Below are positions 1-7,649 of a stretch of 63,722 nt of DNA, piece after piece. Both the position numbers and the translations under genes were made by a program. Source of the DNA: Novosphingobium sp. (lineage in GTDB: Bacteria; Pseudomonadota; Alphaproteobacteria; Sphingomonadales; Sphingomonadaceae); contig JAGREN010000016.1 of the NCBI GenBank assembly GCA_020446505.1, positions 1 to 63,722 on the forward strand, read 5' to 3'. The notes under the pieces were generated by a model. It was not told where the DNA came from, ran no database searches, and worked only from the letters and a program-made list of their open reading frames with translations. Position 1 is the stretch's first letter; every line of letters begins with the position of its first letter.

Positions 1-28
1 CCTCTCCCGGGTCAACTCTCAGCGGAAA

Positions 29-868
29 TCAACAGGCTGTAGACCAGACTACGTCTCGCCAAGGGCCTCGATCTCCGGATGCGGGTATCGCTGCGAGCAT
101 GCCTTCAACAATACGGATATTTTCGGGCGTCTCGGGAATCCGGACTGGTTGGGGACTGGCGTTCGCAACGGATTGAGCGGACAGTTGCTCGCGGGCGGCA
201 AGGATCTGGCGACCGCGCGCCACGAATACGTCGACCGGAAGAGGGCGGCCAGTATTGTGCGCGATGAACGCGTCTTGCGCAGCGTGAGCCGGGCATGAAG
301 GTGCGTAAAATGCCTGCGACAATGGCCACGCATCCCGGTCCAGACAGCCACCGAGTTGTTCGTCCAGAGCTTCGAGTACTGGCTTATGTTCATCGGGTAG
401 GATGTCGCGGTCGGGCAGTATGGAGATGCGGTACTTGATCGCCCCGATGCCGGGCTCGTGCCAGTGTGTCGAATTGGCGATCCACTCAAAATCCCCAATG
501 AGAGGGCCGGTTACGTCGATGCTGGGTGCCGACCGAGTGACTTTGAGTAGCCGCCCGGTCCCCCCGTCCTTTTCACCCTTGCTGTCGATATCGAGTTGGA
601 TGATGCTCCGTGAACTGACGTACACGTCACTGCGATGTCCGACGTTCAGAGCATAACCACCAAGCATCGGGCCTGACTTTTCTTCGCGGATCGTATGTTG
701 CGAGTGCAGATCGACCATGTACTCCCATGGCTGAGTGCCGGACTTTACCGGCGTAGTGGAGCGCTCGTTTTCGAATATGGACAGCGAGACACGGCGAGTG
801 TGGCAGATCCTGGCGACACTTAATGGAGGCGGCGGCTTCATGCCGCTTGATGACGGCGAGTTCGTCAA
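29..868 (-). CDS. Primase-like replication protein of the island, truncated
   Basis: The 279-residue product resembles the archaeo-eukaryotic-type primases found in plasmids and integrated elements. A possible metal site is LDID near residue 92. It is followed by a region like the family's Thr-His-Trp and Tyr-Arg-Ile strands (residues about 134-149), and the chain ends with what looks like the start of a PriCT-2 domain (IRIVEGMLAAIP near residue 252). The reading frame stops after VVWSTAC, part-way through that domain, and all three frames on this strand close within about 25 bases. The protein is therefore probably shortened and has no attached helicase. It appears to start at TTG, overlapping the AlpA stop codon (TTGA), which suggests translational coupling. 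Family assignment is by recall of the pattern and is moderate. Confidence 0.5.
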   Translation of the reverse strand: MTNSPSSSGMKPPPPLSVARICHTRRVSLSIFENERSTTPVKSGTQPWEYMVDLHSQHTIREEKSGPMLGGYALNVGHRSDVYVSSRSIIQLDIDSKGEKDGGTGRLLKVTRSAPSIDVTGPLIGDFEWIANSTHWHEPGIGAIKYRISILPDRDILPDEHKPVLEALDEQLGGCLDRDAWPLSQAFYAPSCPAHAAQDAFIAHNTGRPLPVDVFVARGRQILAAREQLSAQSVANASPQPVRIPETPENIRIVEGMLAAIPASGDRGPWRDVVWSTAC

Positions 869-1146
869 TACCCAAACTCCCGTTTCTGGCCGTCAAGCTC
901 GGGTGTCCATGAGACGGTCGGCGCTGTGTCGGGAGGCCAGCTGGTCGGATCGGCGAGCCACGCGCGGATGTCGCCAATGCGCCAGCCGGAGGCGTGCTGC
1001 GTCAGCTTAATGGGCGCGGGGAAGCGATGTTCGGCCACCTTGGCGTAAACTGACGCCCGGCTGAGGCCCACAAGTGCGAGTACATCGGGGAGGCGGAGGA
1101 CTGCCTCAGGGGGCAGGCTCGAAAAGTCGCGATAGGGGATGTTCAT
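865..1146 (-). CDS. AlpA-family DNA-binding regulator / excisionase-like
   Basis: A 93-residue protein with the small winged-helix fold of AlpA/MerR-like phage regulators. LRLPDVLALVGLSRASVYAKV forms the helix-turn-helix, and SGWRIGDIRAWLA matches the C-terminal recognition part. AlpA-type proteins typically activate or assist excision by P4-like integrases. The ATG at 1146 was chosen over an upstream start because AAAGGA sits five bases before it. The gene lies downstream of int on the same strand and overlaps the primase-like gene by four bases. Two inverted repeats lie in its upstream region, so autoregulation is possible. Confidence 0.8.
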   Translation of the reverse strand: MNIPYRDFSSLPPEAVLRLPDVLALVGLSRASVYAKVAEHRFPAPIKLTQHASGWRIGDIRAWLADPTSWPPDTAPTVSWTPELDGQKREFGY

Positions 1147-1202
1147 CGGGGTCCTTTCGATCAGAAAGGACACCCTTCTATGCACAAATTTGACGCTGTC
1201 TA

Positions 1203-1256
1203 CACCCTGCCAGGCTGGACTAGGGTGCAGTCACACCACAACCCCTTATGGTGTGA
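1203..1256. promoter_or_regulatory. Two adjacent inverted repeats upstream of alpA
   Basis: CACCCT (1203-1208) pairs with AGGGTG (1222-1227). TCACACCA (1231-1238) pairs perfectly with TGGTGTGA (1249-1256). They fill the int-alpA gap just upstream of alpA and beside an AT-rich stretch. Candidate operators or directionality-factor sites. The second dyad followed by a T-rich run could also be a plus-strand terminator, but no plus-strand gene precedes it. Confidence 0.4.
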
Positions 1257-1308
1257 TTATCTTTTTTATTTAGTATTTTACGAAGGGGCATCACGCCTGA
1301 AAAAAATT

Positions 1309-2526
1309 TCATCCATATCGGTTTTTGAGCGGAATTACCTTCGCTCCATCGCGCAACGTGTCGAGATAATCGCTCCACCATTGCGACATTTCGACCCGCT
1401 CTTCCCAGTATTCGGCCCGGTTATAGGCCGCCCTGATCTTGTCGCGCTCGCCGTGTGCGAGGGCGCGTTCCACCACATCGGGCCGCCACTTGCCGGACTG
1501 GTTCAATAAGGTACTGGCCACCGACCGGAATCCATGAGCAGTCATCTCGTCTTTGGCATAGCCCATCCGCCTCAGGGCAGCGTTTAATGTGTTTTCACTC
1601 AAGGGACGACTGGCAGTTCGCAATCCCGGGAAAACCAACTTGCCCGTACCCGTTAGCAAATGCGCTCCGTGCAAGATTTCAATCGATTGCCGTGTCAACG
1701 GCACCAGATGGTCTCGCCTCATCTTGGTCTTCGAAGCTGGAATGGTCCACACAGACGCATCGAAGTCGATTTCAGACCACTCGGCATGGCGCAACTCACC
1801 AGGGCGAACGAAAACGTGAGGAGCTAGCTGCAGTGCCAGCCGTGTAGTGATCTGCCCATCGAAGGCATCGATGGCGCGAAGCAATGCCCCCACTTTCTCA
1901 GGCTCAAGGATAGCAGCGTGGTGCGTAACAGTTGGAGTAGTTAGAGCCCGAACTAGTGGTGAAGCGACATCATACTTGCAGCGTGTTGTAGCCACCCCGT
2001 AGCAGAATACGCGACTGGCAAAGGCACGTACCTGACGTGCGGATTCGAGACGGCCATTAGCCTCGATTTTGCGCAGCTCTGCCAGCAACTCAGCTGCCTC
2101 AATTTCGGAGATCGGTCGATGATGTAGACGCTTCAACAACTCAAGATGCCACCGCGCTTTCGTCAGTGTCGCCTCGGCCCTGCCTTCGCGCCCCTGCTTC
2201 TCGATATATTCCTCAGCCACCAGCTTGAATGTGTTACCGGCGCTCAACGCCGCTGTGATAGCCGCCTTTTTCTTTTCCTGACCGGGGTGCTTACCTTGAT
2301 CCAGCAGCCGTCGGGCAGCATCTCGCTTGGCGCGCGCCTCTTTCAGGCCGACATCCGGATAAGTGCCCAAACTGAGCAACTGCTCCTTGTTTTGAACGCG
2401 ATATTTGAACCGCCACAGCTTTCCGCCCGATGGGCGTACCAGCATCAGTAAGCCCCTCTCGTCGTAGAGCTTATATTGCTTGGCCTGCGGCTTTGCCGCT
2501 CGAATCGCTGTGTCAGTTAGCGCCAT
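1309..2526 (-). CDS. int: P4-type tyrosine site-specific integrase
   Basis: The 405-residue protein has the classic layout. The N-terminal DUF4102 arm-binding domain starts MALTDTAIRAAKP and carries YDERGLLMLVRPSGGK. A core-binding SAM-like domain covers about residues 90-190. The catalytic domain has Arg in RPGELRHAEW, HGFRS (the HxxR box), the second His in ALAHGE and the nucleophilic Tyr in RAAYNRAEY. All expected catalytic residues are present, so the enzyme looks intact. I start at 2526 because homologues begin with this motif; in-frame codons further upstream add an unrelated 34-residue tail. It is transcribed away from the adjacent tRNA-Gly gene, the usual orientation for this family. 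Confidence 0.93.
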   Translation of the reverse strand: MALTDTAIRAAKPQAKQYKLYDERGLLMLVRPSGGKLWRFKYRVQNKEQLLSLGTYPDVGLKEARAKRDAARRLLDQGKHPGQEKKKAAITAALSAGNTFKLVAEEYIEKQGREGRAEATLTKARWHLELLKRLHHRPISEIEAAELLAELRKIEANGRLESARQVRAFASRVFCYGVATTRCKYDVASPLVRALTTPTVTHHAAILEPEKVGALLRAIDAFDGQITTRLALQLAPHVFVRPGELRHAEWSEIDFDASVWTIPASKTKMRRDHLVPLTRQSIEILHGAHLLTGTGKLVFPGLRTASRPLSENTLNAALRRMGYAKDEMTAHGFRSVASTLLNQSGKWRPDVVERALAHGERDKIRAAYNRAEYWEERVEMSQWWSDYLDTLRDGAKVIPLKNRYG

Positions 2527-2692
2527 TTGGGGGTCACTCCCATCTGCTATCATCATGTGACCCCCAACGTGACCCCACTCTAGCGCTGGATCTGCGCAGA
2601 CGAGTATGGACGGCACTGGATGAGCCAACGCTTGAATCTAGCAGAAAACCGCCATTTTCCTAGATGTCGCTGGACGATTTTGGAAGGAGTTC

Positions 2693-2715
2693 TGGAGCGG
2701 GTAGCGGGAATCGAA
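2693..2715. other. Probable attachment site (attR) at the tRNA 3' end
   Basis: Inference from position only: the integrase gene is the nearest gene to the 3' end of tRNA-Gly. The matching direct repeat that would mark the other island boundary is not in the window, so exact limits cannot be set. Confidence 0.45.
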
Positions 2716-2766
2716 CCCGCATAACTAGCTTGGAAGGCTAGGGCTTTACCACTAAGCTATACCCGC
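2693..2766 (-). tRNA. tRNA-Gly (anticodon TCC)
   Basis: The 74-base gene folds as a cloverleaf. The acceptor arms are GCGGGTA and TACCCGC, the anticodon stem is CTAGC/GCTAG around loop CTTCCAA (anticodon TCC at 2732-2734), and the T-loop is GTTCGATTC. CCA is encoded at the 3' end (2693-2695). The gene abuts the integrase side of the island, and its 3' half is the likely integration target. It remains intact after integration, as expected for P4-type elements. Confidence 0.95.
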
Positions 2767-3231
2767 CCGGCAACGCAAAAGCGGTGGAGGTGCGCTTGCC
2801 ATTTCCGATGGGGCCGCGTCAATCCATTTAGTTCCACCCGCATGTCAAAATGGATGGGCGCGCACCTGCAACCCCAGGTTGATTGCCTTGGCAGGAGGCA
2901 CAAGTGAGACCATGGCACTTGCTCCCCATGCACGGAGTGTTGGCCAGCTTTTGCCGACGCTTGAGCTAGCTCGTCGCTTCCTTTCTCTGGCTTCAGCCCG
3001 GTTTCCTGCGCTCGGCGAGCAACTTGCGGGTCGCCCTCTGATGCAGGCGGTGATGACGTCTTGTGGCGACGGCGCGGCCTTGATCGGGTCGCGGATCACG
3101 CATCAATCGAGAGCGTATCTTGAGCCTGATTGGTTCGAGGTCACATCGATGGCCAGCCTGCCTTGCGTCGTTCGGCTGGCATTGCATGACAAATCATCTA
3201 CGCTCGGTCCGGAAATACGGGAGAACTATGG
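2767..3231. other. 465-base stretch with no convincing gene; nested inverted repeat
   Basis: This is the upstream side of tRNA-Gly. It holds a nested inverted repeat: outer arms AGGTGCGC (2788-2795) and GCGCACCT (2860-2867), inner arms ATCCATTT (2822-2829) and AAATGGAT (2848-2855). Open frames of 120 codons (plus, 2879-3241) and 84 codons (minus, 2845-3099) overlap each other. Neither shows a recognisable family or a good ribosome-binding site, so I do not call them. Confidence 0.4.
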
Positions 3232-3420
3232 ATGTTCGTGAAATTCACATGCACTGATCGGGTCGCAACAGTGGTCAACGCGGCGCAGATCACCTTCATT
3301 TCGCCGGTCGAGGATGGCACCCGTATCCGTTTCGGCGAAGGCAGGAGCGTCACGGTCGTCGAACCAATCGACGAAGTGATGGACAGGCTCGACCGAACGC
3401 AATCGTTCCCGCGCGAATAA
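3232..3420 (+). CDS. Small conserved-type hypothetical protein (62 aa)
   Basis: A short soluble protein with a compact alternating strand pattern, for example AAQITFISPVEDGTRIRFG followed by SVTVVEPIDEVMDRL. It resembles small uncharacterised proteins I associate with sphingomonads; no function is known to me. The start ATG has GGGAG about nine bases upstream. It stands alone between the tRNA and the nitronate monooxygenase gene, with no clear operon partner. Confidence 0.55.
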   Translation: MFVKFTCTDRVATVVNAAQITFISPVEDGTRIRFGEGRSVTVVEPIDEVMDRLDRTQSFPRE

Positions 3421-3627
3421 ACTCGCACCCGTTCATGCTGGTTACCGCGTGGCATTGAATTGACTGACGCTCAGGGCCTCAGCCTGCTGTGCATGTACGC
3501 TGCTTGATCAGGCGCCTGCCCCCGGCGACTGCATTGCGAAAGACATGATCAGTTGCGCGGAGCCGGTCGATAGGGGCGAAGCACCTTGCGCAGCCTGTTC
3601 ACGGTGCGCGAGCGTCAGAGCTGCCCG

Positions 3628-4695
3628 TTAAGGACCCTCAACTGCCTGACTCCAGAGTGCGCGCGCCAAATCTCCGGCTGGCAGCGCCTTTGCCAGTGCG
3701 GCGGATTGTCCGGCCCAGAGCTGCATTCGCTCAGCATCGCCTTGTCTGGCCGCATCATCCCGCATGGCAGCCGTGAGATCGCGTTGAAGCGGATAAGCCA
3801 TCGCCGTGGGTGCGTCCGGTCCATTCGCGGCGACCACGAAGGCATTGGCTACGCCGCGCGCCGCGCGACCAGTGAAGGCGCGCGTGACCGCGGTGTCTTC
3901 CGGCTTCGTCCGACCCAGTTGCTCTGCCCAGACAGGATGGAGTTTCGCCTCGGGACAGCGCAGGAAGCCCGTACCGATCTGGACGGCACTAGCCCCGAGA
4001 GCCAGCGCCGCGGTAATACCCCGTGCATCGGCGATACCCCCTGTCGCCACGACGGGAACATCCACTGCATCGACGACGGCCGGAAGCAAGGCGAAGAGGC
4101 CGACGAGCTGCCGCTCGGCCCGCTCGGGTTCGAATGCGCCGCGATGACCTCCCGCTTCGCTGCCTTGTGCGACAATCACGTCGGCCCCGGCTTCGACCGC
4201 TGCTCTCGCTTCGGCAACGGTCGTAACGGTAGCGAACCAGGCGACGCCCTTTGCCTTCAATTGGCGCACGAACGGTGCGGGATAGAGCCCCATGATCGAC
4301 GACACGACCGGAGCCTCGCAAGCCAGCAGGGCCTCGCATTGGGCGTCGAAGTCGAACTGTCCCGGTTCCGCCATATCCGCCGGCACATGCGGCCCCCAGC
4401 GCTCCAGGAAAGCGCGAAGGCGGGCCTCTCTTTCGGCATCGCGAACCGGGGGAAGATCCGGGATCCAGAGGTTCATCTGGAACGCGCCGTTACTGTGCGA
4501 CCTGACCTCCCGCGCCCAGTCCATGATGGCAACGGGCGTCATTCTCAGGGCTCCGCAGCCACCGAGCCCTCCGGCATTGGCGATGGCTATCGACAGCGAA
4601 GGCGGGCAGGAACCTGCCATCGGGGCGAGCAGGATCGGGATCTTGAGCCCGAACTGCTGGGCAAATTCCTCGGCACGCCTGAAGGCAGCATTCAT
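3628..4695 (-). CDS. Nitronate monooxygenase (2-nitropropane dioxygenase family)
   Basis: A 355-residue FMN-dependent TIM-barrel enzyme that oxidises nitronates to carbonyl compounds and nitrite. Supporting motifs are PILLAPMAG near the N-terminus, VAWFATVTTVAEARAAVEAG, the flavin-phosphate region VVATGGIADARGITAALALGA, and the AVQIGTGFLRC strand. QGSEAGGHRG contains the catalytic-type His of the class. It starts ten bases after nsrR on the same strand, so the two are probably co-transcribed. That links nitro-compound oxidation with the nitric oxide response. Cytoplasmic; the exact substrate cannot be told from sequence. Confidence 0.88.
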   Translation of the reverse strand: MNAAFRRAEEFAQQFGLKIPILLAPMAGSCPPSLSIAIANAGGLGGCGALRMTPVAIMDWAREVRSHSNGAFQMNLWIPDLPPVRDAEREARLRAFLERWGPHVPADMAEPGQFDFDAQCEALLACEAPVVSSIMGLYPAPFVRQLKAKGVAWFATVTTVAEARAAVEAGADVIVAQGSEAGGHRGAFEPERAERQLVGLFALLPAVVDAVDVPVVATGGIADARGITAALALGASAVQIGTGFLRCPEAKLHPVWAEQLGRTKPEDTAVTRAFTGRAARGVANAFVVAANGPDAPTAMAYPLQRDLTAAMRDDAARQGDAERMQLWAGQSAALAKALPAGDLARALWSQAVEGP

Positions 4696-4705
4696 CGGTC
4701 TGTCC

Positions 4706-5125
4706 TCACGACGCCAGCAGCAGTTTGCGGAAGTCGCCCTTACGCGCGATCACGTCGGCCAGTGAGTAGCTGTCCAGAACCGAGAGGAATGCTTGCAGTG
4801 CTTCATCCAGCACGCTGGTGACGCCGCACGCCTTGCCAATGATGCACGAGCCACAATCGACCAGGTCGAAATTGTCCTCGGTGTGCCGGATCAGTGCGCC
4901 CATATTGATTGCGCTTGCCGGACGGGCGAGCCTGATGCCGCCATTGCGCCCCCTCACGCTTTCCAGATAGCCCGCGTTCACGAGGTCATTCACCACCTTC
5001 ATCAGGTGATTCTGGGAAACCCCGTAACCCCTCGCGATCTCGGCAATCGAGCAAAGCCGCTCCGGCTCCTGCCCGAGGTAGAGCAGAACCCGCATGGCGT
5101 AATCGGTGTAGCGCGTCAGGCGCAT
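4706..5125 (-). CDS. nsrR: Rrf2-family regulator, NsrR (nitric-oxide-sensing repressor)
   Basis: A 139-residue winged-helix regulator beginning MRLTRYTDYAMRVLLYLG, the standard NsrR opening. The recognition helix region is GVSQNHLMKVVNDLV and the wing RGRNGGIRLAR. Three cysteines, in CGSC-(5)-C spacing near residues 92-101, can hold an iron-sulphur cluster that reacts with NO. The start at 5125 fits this family; an upstream in-frame ATG would add 24 unusual residues. It diverges from the haemoglobin-hmp operon, and two NsrR-type palindromes lie in the shared intergenic region. It therefore probably represses both directions. Identity as NsrR rather than IscR rests on sequence feel plus context. 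Confidence 0.87.
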   Translation of the reverse strand: MRLTRYTDYAMRVLLYLGQEPERLCSIAEIARGYGVSQNHLMKVVNDLVNAGYLESVRGRNGGIRLARPASAINMGALIRHTEDNFDLVDCGSCIIGKACGVTSVLDEALQAFLSVLDSYSLADVIARKGDFRKLLLAS

Positions 5126-5143
5126 GGGGCCGGAAAAATAATC

Positions 5144-5160
5144 ATGCATTTCTATTGCAT
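5144..5160. promoter_or_regulatory. NsrR-like operator 1 (nsrR-proximal)
   Basis: ATGCATTTCTATTGCAT has the ATGCA/TGCAT half-sites typical of NsrR boxes (consensus arms AAGATGCATTT). It lies 19 bases upstream of the nsrR start and is centred about 37 bases from the second box. Confidence 0.6.
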
Positions 5161-5180
5161 GTTTTTGTCGGCGCGTATAG

Positions 5181-5197
5181 ATGCATTGCAAATGCAT
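5181..5197. promoter_or_regulatory. NsrR-like operator 2 (haemoglobin-proximal)
   Basis: ATGCATTGCAAATGCAT is a perfect 7-base inverted repeat (ATGCATT/AATGCAT) with a 3-base spacer, closely matching the core of the NsrR consensus. It ends 17 bases before the trHb start codon, so repressor bound here would block the promoter or initiation region. Confidence 0.7.
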
Positions 5198-5214
5198 GAT
5201 TAGGAGATTCGCTC

Positions 5215-5616
5215 ATGACCGGCCTGCCGCTGACCGATGAAGCGCTCGAAGAGCTGGTCGCGGCCTTTTATGCGCGCGTCCGGGCCGATGCCGAGCTGGG
5301 GCCGATCTTCAATGACGCAATCGATGACTGGCCCGAGCATCTGGACAAGCTGGCGGCCTTCTGGTCGTCGGTGATGCTCACCACGGGTCGCTACAAGGGC
5401 CAGCCTGTGCCTGCCCATGCGAAGCACAGCAGCAGGATAACGCCTGAACTGTTCGATCGGTGGCTGGGCCTGTGGGCGCAGACCACGCATGAACTCATGG
5501 CGCCCGAAGCCGCATCCCAGCTTCAGGACAAGGCGGCGCGGATTGCAGAGAGCCTGAAACTTGCCCTGTTCTTTCGCATGCCAGAGCGCGGCGCGAAGGA
5601 CAGGGCGGCTGCCTGA
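5215..5616 (+). CDS. Group III truncated haemoglobin
   Basis: A 133-residue 2-over-2 globin. The C-terminal half reads AHAKHSSRITPELFDRWLGL, with His68 the probable proximal haem ligand, and FWSSVMLTTGRYKGQP is the family's E-helix region. It lacks the glycine motifs of groups I and II. Group III haemoglobins are often linked with NO or nitrite stress. AGGAG precedes the start within the NsrR-controlled region. It is the first gene of a three-gene unit with the DUF1971 protein (1-base gap) and flavohaemoglobin. The likely job is NO binding or scavenging in the cytoplasm. Confidence 0.9.
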   Translation: MTGLPLTDEALEELVAAFYARVRADAELGPIFNDAIDDWPEHLDKLAAFWSSVMLTTGRYKGQPVPAHAKHSSRITPELFDRWLGLWAQTTHELMAPEAASQLQDKAARIAESLKLALFFRMPERGAKDRAAA

Positions 5617-5617
5617 G

Positions 5618-5890
5618 ATGACCGGTTCCGCACCATATCGCTCAACGCCCGTCTTCGATCAGGATACCTTGCCTGCCGCCTTGCGTCGTCGCCATAACAC
5701 CAAGGCAGGTGTCTGGGGACTGATCCGCGTGCTCGAAGGACAGCTCACGCTGACCTACCTCGATCCGCCGTCCGAGGTCATTCTGACACCGGGAAATCCT
5801 GGACTCGTCGAGCCGCAACAGCCCCACTTCGTGACGCCGGACGGCCCCATGAAGATGCAGGTCGATTTCTACGATCATCCGCCCGGCTGA
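5618..5890 (+). CDS. DUF1971 / YeaR-TehB-like cupin protein
   Basis: A 90-residue single-domain protein: FDQDTLPAALRRRHNTKAGVWG, then GLVEPQQPHFV and the FYDHP ending typical of DUF1971. Known: E. coli YeaR belongs to this family, and yeaR-yoaG is induced by nitrate and nitric oxide through NarL and NsrR. That fits its place between two haemoglobin genes here. The biochemical role is unknown. I start at the ATG directly after the haemoglobin stop codon; an upstream in-frame start would overlap the haemoglobin gene by over 50 bases. Confidence 0.8.
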   Translation: MTGSAPYRSTPVFDQDTLPAALRRRHNTKAGVWGLIRVLEGQLTLTYLDPPSEVILTPGNPGLVEPQQPHFVTPDGPMKMQVDFYDHPPG

Positions 5891-5938
5891 TCGACACCCT
5901 GACACGCAATCTCCAATTCCAACCTTGAAGGAACTTCC

Positions 5939-7150
5939 ATGTCTCAGCCTCTGAGTGACACGACCATTGCGCTCGTCAAAGCGACAGTCCCGGCCCTTGA
6001 AGAACACGGACTGGACATCGTGCGCGAGATGTATTCGCGCATGTTCCGGAATCCGGAAATCCGCGACCTGTTCAACCAGTCGCACCATGGCGATGCCGGA
6101 TCGCAACCGCGCGCCCTGACGGGAGCCATTCTCGCCTATGCGAGCAATATCGACAATCTCGGCGCGCTGGCTCCGGCGGTGGAACGGATCGCGCAAAAGC
6201 ATGTCGGCCTGCAGATCCTGCCCGAGCATTACCCCTATGTCGGCGAAGCCCTGCTGGGCGCGATCAAGGCGGTGCTTGGCGACGCCGCGACCGAAGAGGT
6301 TCTGAGTGCCTGGGGCGAAGCCTATTGGTTCCTCGCAAATATCCTGATCGCCCGTGAAGACCGCATCTACACCGAGCAGTCGGAAGCCACAGGAGGCTGG
6401 AACGGCTGGCGCGACTTCTGCGTGGAAGACGTGATCCGGGAAAGCAGCGTAATCAGCTCTTTCATTCTGCGCCCTGCCGATGGCGGGCCGGTCATGGAGC
6501 ACAAGGCTGGTCAGTACCTGACATTCTGGTTCGAGATACCGGGGCAGCCGCCAGTGAAGCGCAACTATTCCATTTCGTCAGCACCGAACGGGCAGACCTA
6601 TCGCATTTCGGTAAAGCGGGAACCGCAAGGGCTTGCCTCGGGCTGGCTCCACGATCACGCGAAGGTCGGCACGGTTCTGAAAGTGGCTGCCCCTGCCGGC
6701 GAATTCTTCCTTGCCGAACATCCGGAGCGGCCGGTTGTGCTCCTGTCTGGCGGCGTCGGCCTGACGCCGATGGTCGCCATGCTTGAAACGCTGGTCGCTG
6801 CCGGGGGCCATGCTCCTGTCCAATACATTCACGGCACCCATGACCGGGAAACGCACGCCATGCGCGGTGTGGTTCGCGTGCTCGCCGAAAACGCCAGGTC
6901 AGTGCAGGTCGTCGATTTCCACCAGACGCCGCTTGCCGACGAGGTGAAGGGCCTGGACTATGACGAGGCAGGCATCATCACCGATGAATGGCTGCTGGCC
7001 AATACGCCCGTGGCCAGGGCCGACTACTACATTTGCGGACCGCGCCCGTTCCTGCGCCATGCGGTTTCCACGCTGTCGCTGGCCGGTGTCCCGTTAGAGC
7101 GCATTCACTACGAGTTTTTCGGCCCGGCCGACGAACTGCTGGCAGCCTGA
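5939..7150 (+). CDS. hmp: Flavohaemoglobin, nitric oxide dioxygenase
   Basis: A 403-residue fusion of a globin (about 1-137) with a ferredoxin-NADP reductase-like FAD/NAD module. Tyr32 in EMYSRMF matches the distal B10 Tyr, and His88 in RIAQKHVG the proximal haem ligand. RNYSISSAP (208-216) is the FAD site, LLSGGVGLTPMVAML the NAD site, and the chain ends with IHYEFFGP. It converts NO plus oxygen to nitrate using NAD(P)H in the cytoplasm. AAGGAA lies just before the ATG. It is last in the NsrR-controlled unit with trHb and the DUF1971 gene; the 48-base gap before it shows no terminator. Confidence 0.95.
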   Translation: MSQPLSDTTIALVKATVPALEEHGLDIVREMYSRMFRNPEIRDLFNQSHHGDAGSQPRALTGAILAYASNIDNLGALAPAVERIAQKHVGLQILPEHYPYVGEALLGAIKAVLGDAATEEVLSAWGEAYWFLANILIAREDRIYTEQSEATGGWNGWRDFCVEDVIRESSVISSFILRPADGGPVMEHKAGQYLTFWFEIPGQPPVKRNYSISSAPNGQTYRISVKREPQGLASGWLHDHAKVGTVLKVAAPAGEFFLAEHPERPVVLLSGGVGLTPMVAMLETLVAAGGHAPVQYIHGTHDRETHAMRGVVRVLAENARSVQVVDFHQTPLADEVKGLDYDEAGIITDEWLLANTPVARADYYICGPRPFLRHAVSTLSLAGVPLERIHYEFFGPADELLAA

Positions 7151-7506
7151 CCGGAAACTCCGGACGAAGCCTTGCCTGCTCGTTCCGCCTCGCGAAGCCG
7201 GTTCTCCTGCCGGACCAGCTCTTCCTGGTGACAGAGAGGAATGTCGGCGGCTTCCTCCGTTATTGAGGCGGCTGGTCCCGGATCGGGAGCGGTCATGACG
7301 AGTTCCCCGGTTGCGATCACTTCGAAACAGTCCCTGTCGATCCGTCTGACCTCCTCCCCGGTAGCCAGTTCCAGCCGGAATGCACCGGGACGGCGGCGAG
7401 GCCCATTGGGCGTCGCGACTGTTTCGGAGAACTGGAAGGTCACGACGGTCAATGGTCTTCCGTCACTCCCGCGACATGACACCTGTGCGAGTTCGCTCTT
7501 TTCCAT
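7108..7506 (-). CDS. Conserved hypothetical protein (132 aa)
   Basis: The N-terminal half is a compact beta-rich unit (LTVVTFQFSE, PGAFRLELATGEEVRRIDRD, CFEVIATGELV) that resembles an uncharacterised family I have seen in alphaproteobacteria. The C-terminal part is charged, probably helical (CHQEELVRQENRLREAERA), then a low-complexity tail. Its 3' end overlaps hmp tail-to-tail by 43 bases. The ATG at 7506 is preferred over the GTG three bases upstream. Function unknown; the coding call is moderate. Confidence 0.55.
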   Translation of the reverse strand: MEKSELAQVSCRGSDGRPLTVVTFQFSETVATPNGPRRRPGAFRLELATGEEVRRIDRDCFEVIATGELVMTAPDPGPAASITEEAADIPLCHQEELVRQENRLREAERAGKASSGVSGQAASSSSAGPKNS

Positions 7507-7649
7507 CACCGGATCGCCTCATCGCCTGGGTGTCTCAGTGGCTTCGACATCCCGATCGGCCTTTCGCCAGAGTAGAGACTATTGGCGCGCGAGGTAAAGG
7601 ACCGAACCAGCCGCGAATGCAACAGGCAGTCCGCGCCTGTGCAGCAGTC

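Larger units (their letters stand above)
1..2715. mobile_element. Right end of a tRNA-integrated genomic island (partial)
   Basis: Seen: a P4-type tyrosine integrase gene ends the region on the right and lies directly beside the 3' end of a tRNA-Gly gene, and an AlpA-type regulator and a primase-like gene follow on the same strand. Known: P4-family integrases commonly recombine into the 3' part of tRNA genes and place int next to the regenerated tRNA. Inference: the element extends leftwards beyond base 1, so its other attachment repeat is outside the window. The cargo cannot be judged. Local sequence around 1260-1310 is clearly more AT-rich than the chromosome to the right. Confidence 0.75.

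Noticed and set aside
1231-1270. TCACACCA/TGGTGTGA dyad as a simple terminator
   Set aside because: The T-rich run follows it only on the plus strand, where no gene ends; an operator upstream of alpA fits better.
2845-3241. Overlapping small frames on both strands after tRNA-Gly
   Set aside because: No ribosome-binding site, no recognisable family, and mutually exclusive with each other.
3586-4821. A 411-codon plus-strand frame opposite the nitronate monooxygenase
   Set aside because: Shadow of a well-supported gene; Arg/Gly-rich with no motif.
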